Positions 45,751 through 57,931 of a DNA stretch of 64,000 nucleotides are shown one piece after another. Below the pieces are notes generated by a model. It was given only the letters and a program-made list of their open reading frames with translations, was not told where the DNA came from and did not search any database. Within the stretch, counting starts at the first letter, position 1; every line of letters begins with the position of its first letter. Source of the stretch: Sycobia sp. Sy_11 (taxonomy: Eukaryota > Arthropoda > Insecta > Hymenoptera > Epichrysomallidae); contig JACCIC010000342.1 in NCBI GenBank assembly GCA_018907035.1, forward strand, positions 62,001-126,000. Direction: 5' to 3'. The position numbers and the translations under genes are program-made.

Positions 45751-46549
45751 TGGAAATTTCCTTATCACTGTTTCAACATACCTTCAAGGGTATTCATTTA
45801 CTATGAAAAAATTCCACCAGGGAGTAAGTTGAAATTGGACGCTTTTTCCACTAGATTTCGCTAACAATTGTAGACATTTCTATAATTTGGTCTAAATGTC
45901 AATATTTTCTATTAATATTTACCTTCAAATAAAACTAAAACCGATTATATTTAAAAATGGAAAGGAGAAAAGTCAAAATTAAACTGAGGAGAAAATTATG
46001 CTTAAAATAAGAGATCAGAAATCTAAGTAATCATTATTCGAAAATATGAGGTCGACGCACCGAGATAAATTTTAAAAATAGGGAATGGAGTAGCATGAAA
46101 TTGTACATATACTAATACAACAAAAAATGTGTAATAAGATCGAGCAATCTAGAATTCTATTACTCTACGTGGTTGTGTTTGCATCTACAGACTGTGGCAA
46201 GCTAAAAAAAGATCAGTATTAGTCAGTAATTCGATTTTTATTTTTGAAAGGGCAACCAACAAAGAGCATATAGGTTCTGTATTCGGTGATACTTCTGCTT
46301 TGAAGACGACCACCAAAAGTTCGTTTTTGTTTTCCTATTGAATGTTAACGAGAATGTTGAAACAGTAGGAATCTCAACGATATGAAACTAAAAGGAAAAT
46401 ATATATAAAACGATAAATCGCGACTTTTTCAAAATTTTAATTTTACTTTTATAGATTGAGAGTACCTATCCGAAAGCCGTTGCATATTTGAAATTGGGAT
46501 TAAGATTGAACAATAGAACAATAGTGTTCAGTATTTTTTAGCGTTTTTT
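45751..46549. other. AT-rich spacer
   Basis: A stretch around 45950-46200 (AAATGGAAAGGAGAAAAG..., AGTAGCATGAAATTGTA) recurs in direct orientation at about 57730-58030 next to another mariner fragment. It is a shared flanking repeat rather than a gene. Confidence 0.4.
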
Positions 46550-47420
46550 TTATTTCATGAAATTAAAAAGGCAGCTCAAGTACATTGGCTGCAGGTAGTA
46601 ACTTATGTTGAACACGCTCCATTGATTAAACCATGTGAAATATGGTTTCATCAAATTAAAAGTAGAGATTTCGATTTGATAGAGAATGAAGTTCCTAATG
46701 CAAAAGTTCGAAGGTAATGAATTGCAAGCGTTATTGGACAAAATCAAAACTCAATAATAAAAGAATTTACTCGAATATTGAATGTGACGGAAGAAGTAAT
46801 TTACAAATGTTTAAAAGCGATGGCAAAGATCTAGAAGTATAGAAATTGGGTGCCACATCAACTGAACGATAAACAAATGCAAAATCGAATAATCGTTTGT
46901 GAAATCTTGCTTCAACGGTTCTAAAGAAAATTTTTTCAGCAACATATTGTTATGAAGGACGAAAAATAGATTTATTTTGAGAATCAGAAACCACAAAAAA
47001 AATCATGGCTTGCATCTTGCAAAGCCGGTCCATCTTCTGCAAGGCCAAATCGCTTTGGCTATAAGACAATGCTCTGCATTGTGGGACCAGTGTGGTGTGG
47101 TGTACTGCGAGTTATTAATATCTGCTGACAGGATGAATAAGAAATGCTACTGACAAAAAATTATCAATTTGAATCGTCGTTGATCGAAAAACAACAAAAT
47201 GAGCCCGAGAACCTGAGAAAGTTATCTTGCAACATGACAACGCGCTGCCTCATACCGCTAAAGTGGTGGAGGACACATTGAAAGTAATTAATTGGAAAGT
47301 GTTATCGCACTCTCGGCACACCGTAGACCTCATCCCCTTTGACTATCACTTCTTTGCATGGATGGCATACTCACTTGTAGAGTAGTACTTTGCCATGTTT
47401 GAAGTAGTCACAATATGGTT
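46550..47420 (+). mobile_element. Mariner fossil, all frames broken
   Basis: Recognisable blocks in order on the plus strand: NELQALLDKIKTQ, RMNKKCY-like residues, ALWDQCGVVYCELL (matches WWDQxGVxYYELL), LQHDNALPHTAKVVEDT in the right frame near 47235, then DYHFFAWMAYSLVE. Many stops and frameshifts. It looks like the mauritiana-type relative of the copies at 54740 and 61009, much older. Confidence 0.65.
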
Positions 47421-47914
47421 CATCGACAGATTTTCCTCGAAAGAGAGAATGTTTTTTTAGAATGGTATTCATAATTTGTCTGAAAAATGCGCGAAATGTG
47501 TAGAATTCAATAGTTAATGATTTGAATAAAAAATTGAGATCTCCCTGAGAATAAATTGTTTTCTTTATCGAAAATACTGCCAAATTTCACCTTATAGCCC
47601 TGGTATGTTAAAAGAGTACAAAACAACAATGGCTAGTAGATTTGCTTCCTAACATGTAGGTATTAGTATAATAACATAAAGTAGGCTATAATACGAGGAG
47701 TTTTACAAGAGGCTGGACATGGAGCCGCCTCTCCTGATTTACAAGCACCATGAGTCGCAGCTCTTACGATGAAAAAGAGCAGTCATGATTCCCGCCTGAG
47801 GTCGCCCTTTGTTCTATTGTTCTATTGTTGAATTGTGAAATTTCATTTCACATTTTGTTTGTATTACACAAAATTAAAAATTTTGCTTTTAAAAAATATG
47901 TCTTTATAGCTAAC

Positions 47915-47965
47915 TAGCACCCCCCGTCTCGGCTTCGCCCGAGATAATAATTTAACTGCTTTCTT
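47915..47965 (+). repeat. Short dispersed repeat, copy 1 (second at 52248-52300)
   Basis: CTAGCA, CCCGTCTCGGCTTCGCCCG then AGATAATAATTTAAC recur at 52248-52300 with a few changes. The CCCGTCTCGGCTTCGCCCG core is familiar from the tail region of insect non-LTR or SINE-type elements, but I cannot assign a family from this much. Confidence 0.5.
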
Positions 47966-48038
47966 AAACAATTCAATAATATCTATGTAAAAAGTACTCC
48001 ATATATAAAACTGTATTTAATATACATATATATGCATA

Positions 48039-48432
48039 TTAAATACGGTTTTTATGGCGAAAATTGTACTTTCGAATTAGAGTGGTAGAAAAAGATTTCC
48101 AAAGCGACAATTACGATGAGTATCATGTTCGGACTTTAGGTCATGTCTTGGAACGACTGCTATAGAGAGTCTTGTGTTGGGGAGGTAGAATATGATGTCC
48201 AGATATCCCGAGACGACTTCTACTGGGATTGTGTCTGTTCGAATGATAGAATAGGAATCTTCATAGAGGTCTCTTAGACACTCTCCGTAGAAGTCGTTCC
48301 ATAACACCTGGAAATCGCATTCTATCATCCGAACACACAACTGGCTATATAAATCGTCTTTAGGCAACAGGATATCGTAATCAATGGCTCGTACACGCCA
48401 ATACAATATTTCTCAGTAGAAACCGTATTTAA
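48039..48432. mobile_element. Probable 394-bp MITE with TTAA ends
   Basis: TTAAATACGGTTT (48039-48051) and its exact inverse AAACCGTATTTAA (48420-48432) bound the segment. Inside are further inverted blocks: GGAACGACT (about 48148) against AGTCGTTCC (about 48292), and GTTCGAATGATAGAAT (about 48237) against ATTCTATCATCCGAAC (about 48320). The 109-codon minus frame covering it has no known domain and is probably fortuitous. TTAA at the ends is the duplication used by piggyBac-type elements; assignment is inference. Confidence 0.55.
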
Positions 48433-48808
48433 CATGTGTTTACATAATATGTACAATAGAATATATTTGCAATATATATGCATATTTCGTATATTTTCGT
48501 TTTTTCAATTAAATACCGTGAATATTTTCGTAGTGATGCCAACTAAAATTCAAGCAAAATGGTATGCGAATAGCATATTTTTTAAGCAGACGATGGATAT
48601 TGCCTTTTTATGCCGATGTGACGATATATATATATATAGTTTCGAGGTGTTGGTAATGGAAACCTATTTTGCCATCACTTCTTTTGTTCAAACTAAGAAA
48701 ACAGTCTCTTGTCACAATTCTGAAGGTAATATAATGTATAAAATGAAAAATATAATTTGTCGTCACAAACTATATTCAGTATGATTTGGCATACACAACC
48801 ATTTTATA

Positions 48809-48840
48809 AGAGAGAGAGAGAGAGAGAGAGGGAGAGAGGG
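48809..48840. repeat. (GA)n microsatellite
   Basis: About 32 bp of AG repeats ending in GGGAGAGAGGG. Confidence 0.9.
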
Positions 48841-49174
48841 ACAGATTTTCCCATGTAAAAGAAAATAAAAATCAAACGATATCCATAGCAGTATCAGATT
48901 AACCTGAAGAACAAAAAGGGTTATACCAACTAATGTCACACCTTCTTTAGGATACGAATCCCAAAGTTGGACATAATCATTCTTCTGAGCTGGCCTCGTA
49001 TTAATACTTTAAGCGGACTACTTTTAGTTGATGTTCGTGATTCAAGACGCCACCTAGTGGCCGCTGGTGAAACTGATTTTTAAAACCATTAACTTAATTT
49101 ATTGATGAAAGAAAAATGATTTTCAATAAAAAATATAGCCTATGTCCTTCCTAATATAATATAGAATCTATAAG

Positions 49175-49255
49175 ATAAATTTCAGAACCATTGGTTCAGT
49201 AGTTTTTTCGGTTATCGTGTACAAACAAAAACACGCTTTGTCTTTATAAATTAGT
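49175..49255 (+). mobile_element. Non-LTR (RTE/CR1-like) 3-prime tail
   Basis: AAATTTCAGAACCATTGGTTC, AGTAGTTTTTTCGGTTATCG, TACAAACAAAAACACGC and TCTTTATAAATTAGTATGAT is the typical wording of the 3-prime end of insect RTE-like non-LTR elements or SINEs sharing that tail. Those elements end in a short tandem repeat, and here the tail runs directly into the pentanucleotide array. Identified from remembered consensus, not alignment. Confidence 0.5.
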
Positions 49256-49537
49256 ATGATATGATATGATATGATATGATATGATATGATATGATATGAT
49301 ATGATATGATATGATATGATATGATATGATATGATATGATATGATATGATATGATATGATATGATATGATATGATATGATATGATATGATATGATAGGAT
49401 ATGATATGATATGATACGATACGATACGATACGATACGATACGATACGATACGATACGATACGATACGATACGATACGATATGATATGATACGATAGGAT
49501 ATGATATGATACGATATGATATGATATGATATGATAT
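49252..49537. repeat. (ATGAT)n pentanucleotide array with an (ACGAT)n block
   Basis: About 57 units. Units 49416-49480 are ACGAT (13 in a row); most others are ATGAT, with occasional AGGAT. It is probably the expanded tail of the adjoining non-LTR-like sequence. The 143-codon frame over it is an artefact. Confidence 0.95.
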
Positions 49538-50499
49538 TTATTTGTCAAACGAAGAATCGAATTTGTTAAAACGAATTTTGAGTGTTCATATGTCAACAAA
49601 ATATTTACTGTATTTAAATAAAAATTTTAGTATTTTAAATAAATAAATTACTTATTCTGAATAAAAGTCTTACTAATGATATATGAATAAACCAATTGTT
49701 TAATTTAAAATTGTTTTGAAATGTTTTTATAATTTTTTTTTGTTTTTAAAATTGTTTGTATTGAAATGTATAAAATTTGAAATGAATGAAAATCTCAAGA
49801 GAAAGTGAATGTAACACAATCGGTCAATTTATTTATTTTTTGAAAATCAAAAAAATAAATACGGTGTTGGCATCAGTTATTAATGGTTTTATGTTTAAGA
49901 ATATGTTCTATAAAATCCTGTATTTGTCTACTGTGTACCTTCTCAGAAACAAAATTAATTGAACAGGTTCTTTGTCTGAATTTGTTAATTAAATAACTTC
50001 TGTTTTTCAAATATTTAGAATTAAAAAGAATATATCTTTGATAGTCGAATTGCAATAATTATATATTATATATTTTAAATGCATAACTTTGTTTGGTCTT
50101 TTTACTTCTTATTTTAAAATATTTAATGTATTATATTTAATTCGTAATTTTTCTCTATTTAACATAAACAATTATATTGCAACAAAATCGCTTGGATAAA
50201 ATTAACTTAACATGGAGAAAATAATAATGACCATTGCAAGCAATTTACTTATGTTTAAAAATTGAATAGATCTAGAAAATCTGCTAATTGTAGATAAAAG
50301 ATAAATTTTTTTAAAAAATCATTTGATTGCTTTTCATATTTTTGGAGCATGCTATACATATAATCGTCATTGACCTATAATTATCATATATAGTGTTTTT
50401 GGCACCAATCGAGATTTCAATCTTTTCAGATACAAAATGTCTTTCAAAATGGTGATGATGTTGAGTGACCCATTTGAAATTTCAACAATATCAGCAAGC
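49538..50499. other. AT-rich spacer
   Basis: Nothing supported. Confidence 0.35.
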
Positions 50500-50770
50500 G
50501 CTCAAGTAGTCAATCGACAATTTTGCAGAATCAATTCTTTGATTTTGTCGACGTGTAGTCCATCAGTATATGTTCTTAGTCGTCTTTGATGTGGTTTGTC
50601 TTCAACGCGTTCTCGATCTTCCTTGAAAAATTTGTGCCAATCATAAACAATTGCTCTTGACATTGACTTTTTACCAAAGGGCTTCTGCAATACTCTGAAC
50701 GTTTCGGCGACCGATATTTTATTCGTGCACAAAATTGAATTCTACTTCTTGGTTGAATAATTTCAGACAT
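50500..50770 (-). mobile_element. Mariner N-terminal fossil of a third lineage
   Basis: Minus strand: KISVAETFRVLQKPFGKKSM, IVYDWHKFFKEDRERVEDKP and HVDKIKELILQNCRLTT, the helix-turn-helix region of mariners with a KEGRERVEDEPRPGRP-type linker. It ends at 50502 without the catalytic domain. Confidence 0.65.
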
Positions 50771-53700
50771 TATGAAAACCGAAGAGAAAAATTTTCTTTG
50801 TTCACAAAACACAAGCGTAATTACATGATAAATCAAGATCATTGGGTGAAATTTGGCACAAATAACTACCAACTTAAAAATAAAAACATTTATCCGAATC
50901 GATAAACCGAGGAAGTTTGAATTGAAAAGTCTTACTCATATTTCTACACAGTAGTAGACTTCACAACAATTGGTGATTGCCTGCTTCGTTATTCGGGGGC
51001 TGCAGGAATTAATTTGTTGATGATATCTCTGTCTATACTGTTATCCATGGATACTTGTCCATAATGTTTTCGTGCTATTTAAAGGAAAGTTTAAAGAATA
51101 CTTAAAAAGACGTTTTGAAAGATTTTTAACAAATATATTTAACTTATGAATCAGGAACTATAATTGTACGATTTTTAGAGACTTTCTTATCTAATTCCAT
51201 ATGACTAAATGTTTGTTCATTGGATGAACAAAAATTGCAATAGCTGCATTTTCACAACTGGAAGGGCTCATTCTTTGGTTGGTTAAATTGAGCTCATTTT
51301 TTGGTTGGTTATTTTCTTCAATATCCTTTCAATACCTGATTAAAGAAAATTTCTCGAATTTGTGGCAAAAAAATTCTCGTGAATCTCTCATTGTGTCTCC
51401 TTTATGTTCACCATACGTTCCAATAACTAAGAATAAGTCTATACATACGCTCAATAGCACAAAGCATGCATAAAGGAGGTCACTCTCCCCTGTTCACGTG
51501 TTCGCCTAATCCCGCACTAACTCTTTTACAGTCCTTTTAACACTCTTTCACCTGCAAGGACACTGCTAACAGATTCTTTATAAGAGCGTTTACTACCTAC
51601 TAATGTACTTGTGCATATTTCGAACGAAAATGTCTTACTACATATCATAATGCTACAAAAACACTATGCTTCATGGATAAGTTCTGAAAGACAATAGTGA
51701 CAAAGATAAATAACGTTTCAGACGATCCCAGTTTCCCTTCGATACATGCTCGTCTAATATAACGCTGAAACAAATGGAAAAAGAATATTGGATTTAAAGT
51801 AGTAGTAGAACCCCCTCCCCACCCGTTCAGTACAGGTCAGTAAAGATGCTGCAGGAGAGGGCGTTTATTTTCTCGAGAGGAACGACACTACTCATCCCTT
51901 CCACTGCACTCTGACCAGCAGGGCCAATATAAGGCAAGGCCGTGTCCCTTCATCGTGAGAGTAGAAATACTCCCTTTCCTTACTGACCAACATTATAAGT
52001 AGCAGGTGAAAGGGTCTCCGTTTAGCAAAAGCAGGACCTCCACCTCCCCTTTCCTTGTAAAAAGTTCATTTCATGAATGTAAAGAGCTTAAAGAACGCAA
52101 AATAGATCTTTGAGCAATGTAACTTTAAATAGAACTTTGTTAACTTGAAATCGTATTGGCAAAGAATTTTAAATATAATTTTTTTTCTCACGTACTTCAT
52201 TTAGAAGAGGCTTCCAGTGATGCGAAAATGTATTTATAACATAACTACTAGCATTGCCCGTATCGTCTTCATCCGAGATAATAATTTAACCGATTTATTC
52301 AACAGTTAAATAACATTTATTTAAAAAATACGCTATGTGTGAATCTAATTTCTAATAGATAATATTATACTATGATAATAGAGATTGAAGTCACTCTAAT
52401 CGTTGAATAATCAAAAAAACTTGTAATGTTTATATAGAACCATAATATTGCTGGTACTCACTGGTACCCTGTTTACAATATAAATTTTTCGGAATGAAAA
52501 AAGAATTTTTTTGTATTTATCTGCAGAATGAAAAACAGAGTGTTTTTTTGTACAATAAGGCAGAAAATTGTTTAATAGTAAATTCTTTTCCGTAGTCATT
52601 AGACTTATATTGACTTATAATAACATTCTAGGAAAATAACGATATATATTGGACTATTTCAGTTGAACAAAACTGACTCCCAATTCAAAATATATATCTC
52701 TTTAAATTTGCTTTTCTAACACAATTGGCCTAACTCTATTCTAATAAGTAATTAAAGATATGCTTATTATATTTCAATTCAATATCTTATATTTTATACA
52801 AAGTTGCCATTTTTTGTTAACTCGGAGGTGCCGCACGAAGTGGCAAATGAGAGAGTAGTAGAGAATGAGTGGCAAATCCAATATTGGTTACATCGTAGAG
52901 GTCTATGCAAAACATTGATTTCTCTGATTTAATAAGATGACATGGAATATTTTATATATTAATCATTGTTGAAATATTCTCGACATGTCCCCGGTATACG
53001 CTAAATTTTTAAGATTTTAGTTAGTTATATCACTGATATTCTCACATACGTAATAACTCGCTAGATCTGAGTAAGATTACTCTATAATTATTTATAAAAG
53101 AACTTGTGACTCTTTAGACACGATCATATAGAAATTAGCAAAAGTGAAGAAAATGAAATGAAATGAATATGAAATGCAATCTTTAATCTACTCAAATATC
53201 CTCTCTTTACCCTTATATAGAAGGAAGCTTATCTGTAGTCGTGCTTTAACGTATATAAGCTTTTTTTACGTGAAAAAAAGGATTTTTTGTAATGTACTTA
53301 AATAATCAATTAGAATATATGCTAAAATATAATATAATATATATTATATGTTATATAGAAAAACTAATAAATATATAAGAGAAAATAATATAAAAATCAT
53401 GAAATCTGAAAAATAATATCAATTATTAATTGTATTTTAAATATATATTTAACAAAATAGTATACAATTATTTACTAGAAATGTATTTCATTTAAATGAA
53501 GTATTAGCTTCTATTAAATCTATTATTTATATTTTAATTTTTTATATACTAATTCTATTTAATATATTGCTTTATTGTAAGTTGGAGTGTAAAAAAATTT
53601 TCCATTTAACTAAAAAAATTTGGAATAGATTTTATAAATATATTGCTTCAGATATTAAGTAAACCTACATACTAGGATCTAATTATATATTCCTAGTAGA

Positions 53701-54369
53701 ATCCTAAAAAATATCGGACACGTACACAAAAGAATCTATTAAGATTTTCCTTGCTAGATCTGAATTCAAAATAAGGCAATGTATCTGGATTCGGGAAAGG
53801 TTATACTAAATTTCTACATCAAAATCCGAATGAATTTTGTATCCTATTTCCATGTGTTAATAATGAATAAATTAAATGTAAACAAAGCTTTTCTGTGTTT
53901 CCAAATATTCTATCTCTTGGCTTTAATGAAACGTCTTGGTCAGGCATTCTTCCAGGTAGAGATCACAATAGTGGGAAATCGGAAAGTTGTACAAATTGAA
54001 GTATAAATAGATTCGAAAAGAAAATGGCCCAATACAACTATTCCTCCATATCTTTAAAATGAGAAACTTATTTTGCATGGAAGTTTTTTTATTGCATTGA
54101 GCGAACCTACAGTTCAATTGCAATGTATAAGAGCTTGATCAAATTTTCAATTTCATAAATAGACTATCTGGTTGGTCTGAGCTTCATGGGATATATTGTA
54201 ACCTACATAATAAGAACCCCTATTCCAGTTTCCTCTCCTAGAAGACTCCTTTGTATATTATTATAACTTTCATACATCTTCAGCAATCATTTTATCTATA
54301 AATTCGACTGGATAATTTCTCTTACTATTTTGAAATTATCTTACTTATAACCTTGATACGATTATTTAA
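50771..54369. other. Long AT-rich interval without supported genes
   Basis: Contains the second copy of the CCCGTmTCGkCTTCrYCCG repeat at 52248-52300. A GC-richer patch at 51780-52060, rich in CCCCTCCCC and CCTTTCC blocks, could be an element remnant I do not recognise. Short frames such as 51279-51473 and 53779-54006 show nothing diagnostic. Confidence 0.35.
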
Positions 54370-54378
54370 TTAAGTTCA

Positions 54379-54492
54379 CCGATTAAAGTTGGACAATAGG
54401 GTTTGAATTTAGTTCCTGAAGAGGAGACAAGTCTATTGTACGGGCATACTATCTCATAGTAAAACTTAAGTACACGGGCCGACTTTAATCGG
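54379..54492. repeat. Small inverted-repeat element
   Basis: CCGATTAAAGTTGG (54379-54392) and CCGACTTTAATCGG (54479-54492) pair at 13 of 14 positions and enclose about 86 bp. The interior has CCTGAAGAGGAGACAAG, faintly like the start of the hammerhead-like motif elsewhere in the window. Possibly a tiny MITE. Confidence 0.45.
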
Positions 54493-54739
54493 CATATTCA
54501 TATACGAATACACAAAAGCTCTTTGTCGCATTGGAAAGAATGTTACCAACATACTAATGTATAAACTATAAAAAGTTTGAAATAAATAGATAGTAGATGT
54601 CATAAAATAAGTTTAGATATTTGTAAACATAATGTTTTCGAAATATTAATAGATTTGTGTCTGCATTATAAAGCTATTCTCGATTAAACATATCAGTTTA
54701 CGAGCCAAATTTTCATAATTTCCGGGACGTTTTAATTTT

Positions 54740-55817
54740 CTGCTTTAATATTAAGAAATCTGCGGCTGAGACTCATCGAATGCTCTCAAATAGCTATGGT
54801 AAAGCTGCTATTAGTGAAAGAATATGCCAAGAGTGGTATGAACGCTTCAAAAAGGATGATTTTTACATCGAAGATGTGAAGTGCATGACAGTGGAAGAGG
54901 TTGTTGAAGATGCAGACTTGGAGGCGTTACTTCATCAATACTGGTGTCAAACGCAAGAAGAGTTGACAGGGTCACTGGAATTGACGCAATAAACCATTTC
55001 TAAATGTCCGAAAGTCATAGGAATGATTCAGAAACAAGGAGATTGGGTGCCGTGCGCGTTGAAACCGAGGGATGTTGAACGGTATATGTTTGCCTGTGAA
55101 TAGCTGCTTGCAAGACAAAGACGGAAGGCATTTTTGCATCGCATTGTAACTGGGGACGAAAAATAGGTTCATTACGATCATCCCGAGCGCAGAAAATCAT
55201 GGGGATATCCCGGCCATGTTTCCACGTCGACGACCAAACGTATTTGGTGGGACCAGCTCAGCGTAGTGTATTATAAGTTGTTAAAACCGACTGTAACAAT
55301 CACTGGCGATCGTTATCGAACGCATTAAATGCGCTTGACCCGAGCATTAAAGGACAAACGGCTGCAATACAATGATACACATGAAAAAGTGATTTTACAG
55401 CATAACAATGCTCGACCCCATGTTGCGAAAGTGGTCAAGACACACTTGGAATCATTGAAATGGTAAGATCTACTCAACTTGCTGTATTCTCCAGACGTTG
55501 CTCCTTCAGATTATCACTTGTTTCGATCAATCACATACGGCTTAGCTGATTAGATCACTTAGCTTAACTCACCTTCGATCTTATGAAGAAGTAAAAAAAT
55601 TGTATCGACTCGTGGATCGCTTCAAAAGACGACCAGTTTTTTGAATGCGGGATTCGTATGCTGCCCAAAAGATGGGAGAAAGCAGTGACCAGCATTGGAC
55701 AATACTTTGAATTATAAATGTATAACTAGTTTTTTACAATAAAGCCTCGAAATTCGGAAAAAAGGTAAAATAATGTGGCGCCGCCTTTTCTTTTCGGAAA
55801 CTTATTTATACACCTAA
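54740..55817 (+). mobile_element. Mauritiana-type mariner pseudogene
   Basis: Plus-strand blocks in order: KKSAAETHRMLSNSYGKAAI, CQEWYERFKKDDFYIEDVK, QTQEELTGSLELTQ (stop), MIQKQGDWVPCALKPRDVER, RKAFLHRIVTGDEK (stop), the WWDQLSVVYYKLLKPTVTIT segment, VILQHNNARPHVAKVVKTHL and LYSPDVAPSDYHLFRSITYG. The second catalytic Asp is Asn (HNN). Ends with TTATACACCTAA then TA at 55818-55819, related to the inverted repeat of the 61009 element. Left end not found. Confidence 0.85.
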
Positions 55818-55834
55818 TATACAGATAATTACAA

Positions 55835-56140
55835 GGGCGATTCAATAAGTATCCGTGTTAGAAATGAAGAAACCATTTTTTCAAAAAATTTTTTTTTATT
55901 TTTCAATATAGTCCCCTTCTAGAAAAATACACTTCTCCCAACGTTCTATATCCCATTTTTTTAACTCCTCAAAAAAAGGATTTTTCAAACTCTTCAAAAT
56001 TAGCCTCTGTCTCAGCGATCACCTTGTTTGCGCAAAATTTTTTTCCATGAGCTATTTCTTCATGTTACGGAACAAGAAGAAGTCGCAGGGAGACAGATTG
56101 GGTGAATACGGGGGTGCGGCAGCAATTGATAACGAAATTC
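55835..56140 (-). mobile_element. Mariner 3-prime fragment
   Basis: Starts GGGCGATTCAATAAGTATCC, an inverted repeat like the one at 58957 (GAGCGGTTCAATAAGTACCC). The minus strand ends with IERWEKCIFLEGDYIEK, and upstream LSPCDFFLFRNMKK, where the third catalytic Asp falls in PCD. It is cut at about 56140, near the insertion site of the next mariner. Confidence 0.65.
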
Positions 56141-56159
56141 ATGTAAATGTATATAAATA

Positions 56160-57430
56160 TCAGGTATGTGAATAAGTCTTTCCCGTTTTTTTCAAATTTT
56201 GAGCCTTTATTGTGAAAAAATGGTTACAAATGAATTATTGAAAGTATTGGCCATCGCTAGCTACAACTTTTCCCATCTTTCTGGCAACATACGAATCCCG
56301 TTGCGAAAAAATTCGACCGGTTTGGCCTCTATCCAGTCATCCACCCATTTTTTGGCTTCCTCGTAGGAATGGAAGTGCTGGTCAGCCAGGCCATGCGTCA
56401 TCGATCTGAAGAGATGGTAATCAGACGGAGCAACGTCTGGACTATACGGCGGGTGGGGTAGGACTTCCCATTTGAGCGTTTCTAAGTATGTTTTCACCGG
56501 CGGTGCAACATGTGGGCGAGCATTGTCATGTTGCAAAATAACTTTGTCGTGCCTGTCGGAGTATTGTGGCCGTTTTTCTCGCAGTGCGCGGCTCAAACGC
56601 ATCAATTGTCGTCGATAGACCTCGCCTGTGATCCTTTCATTCGGTTTCAGAAGCTCATAGTAAACCACACCAAGCTGGTCCCACCATATACAGAGCATGA
56701 GCTTGGCGCCATGAATATTTGGCTTGGCCGTCGATGATGATGCATGGCCGGGTAGTCCCCATGATTTTCTTCGCTTCGGATTATCGTAACGTATCCACTT
56801 TTCATCGCCAGTCACGATACGATACAGAAAACCCTTTCTTTTATGTCGCTGAAGCAGCTGTTCGCACGTTCGACGTCTCTCAGCTTCAGTTCGTACGGCA
56901 CCCAATTTCCTTGCTTTTGGATCATTCCCATGTCTTTCAAACGCTTGGAAATGGTTGTTCGGTCAACTCCCAATGCTTCAGCAAGTTCTTCTTGCGTTTG
57001 ACAAGAATCTTCATCAAGCAAAGTCGCTAATTCTCGATCTTCAATGATTTGCGGCCGCCCGGAACGCTCCTTGTCTTCCACGTCGAAATCACCGCTTTTG
57101 AAGCGTCGAAACCATCCGCGAACACTTGAATCATCGACACAACCTTCTCCATAAGCCTCCTGAAGCAATCGATGCGTCTCGGCAGTAGATTTCTTCAAAT
57201 TGAACCAATAAAGTGAAACTTCCCGCAAATGACGTCGACTCGGCTCAAATTTCGACATTTTCACGATATCAAAAATTTATGATGCGAAAAAATTTTAACT
57301 AATGTGTTAGTATGGAATTGTTGACATATGAATAAGCTTTGATTATGACATATGTAACCATTGAATACTCGCACAGTATTGGTGTCGCCATCTCTTACAA
57401 AAAACGGGAAAGACTTATTCACACTCCTAA
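56160..57430 (-). mobile_element. Mariner, inverted near-copy of 61009-62294, disabled
   Basis: Inverted repeats TCAGGTATGTGAATAAG (56160) and, inverted, CTTATTCACACTCCTAA (57430) are flanked by TA on both sides (56158-56159, 57431-57432). At 1271 bp it is 15 bp shorter than the intact copy. Nearly all bases match the sister, so both derive from recent transposition. Confidence 0.95.
56230..57258 (-). pseudogene. Mariner transposase, frameshifted
   Basis: Starts MSKFEPSRRHLREVS at 57258 and reads the helix-turn-helix domain to WVPYELKLRDVER. There a 13-bp deletion (near 56875, relative to the sister) shifts the frame. The catalytic domain continues in another frame from about 56872 with TGDEKWIRYDNPKRRK, QHDNARPHVAPPVK and YSPDVAPSDYHLF, all three Asp conserved. 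A further 1-bp deletion near 56268 changes the C-terminus to RWEKL. Substitutions relative to the sister are few. It is a DNA-cleaving DD34D transposase by family; this copy cannot make a full protein. Confidence 0.92.
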
Positions 57431-57432
57431 TA

Positions 57433-57931
57433 TTTTTTCAAATAATGTTTTATTTTTATACTATTTTTTAATATTTGTATTTATGCAGAAATAAATACCA
57501 AGATAATATTAATTTTATTCATAAATTTATTCATTTTATAATCTTCGAACATTTACTAAAGGATTATAATGTCATGAAGTTGTCAAATGCAAGGGGTACG
57601 TATAAATGAGATAGAATCATGGAGTTGGCCTGAATCTAGTAACTATAGTAAGCATGATACGTATAAATACCAAATTTTTGTCCAAAATGTCACAGAACGG
57701 AATGAAGCTATATTGGATTATATTTAAAAAATGGAAAAGAGAAGAGCAAAATTAAACTAAGGAAAGAATTATGTTTAAAATAGGAGATCAGAAATCTTGG
57801 TAATCATTATTCGACAATACGGGGATAAGGCGCAGAGGTAAATTTTAAAAATAGGGAATGTGGCAGCATTAAATTGTATATATACTGGTCGAGAATTTAA
57901 AACGTTTGGAAAAAAATAAACAAAAGAAGAC
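57433..57931. other. AT-rich spacer
   Basis: Contains the direct repeat of the 45950-46200 flank at about 57730-57890. No gene. Confidence 0.4.

Noticed and set aside
48077..48406. 109-codon minus-strand frame without obvious low complexity
   Set aside because: Fully inside a foldback MITE with inner inverted repeats; no recognisable domain, so not called a gene.
49168..49599. 143-codon minus-strand frame with Tyr-His-Ile repeats
   Set aside because: Translation of the ATGAT pentanucleotide array; a 5-bp repeat without stops in that phase stays open by chance.
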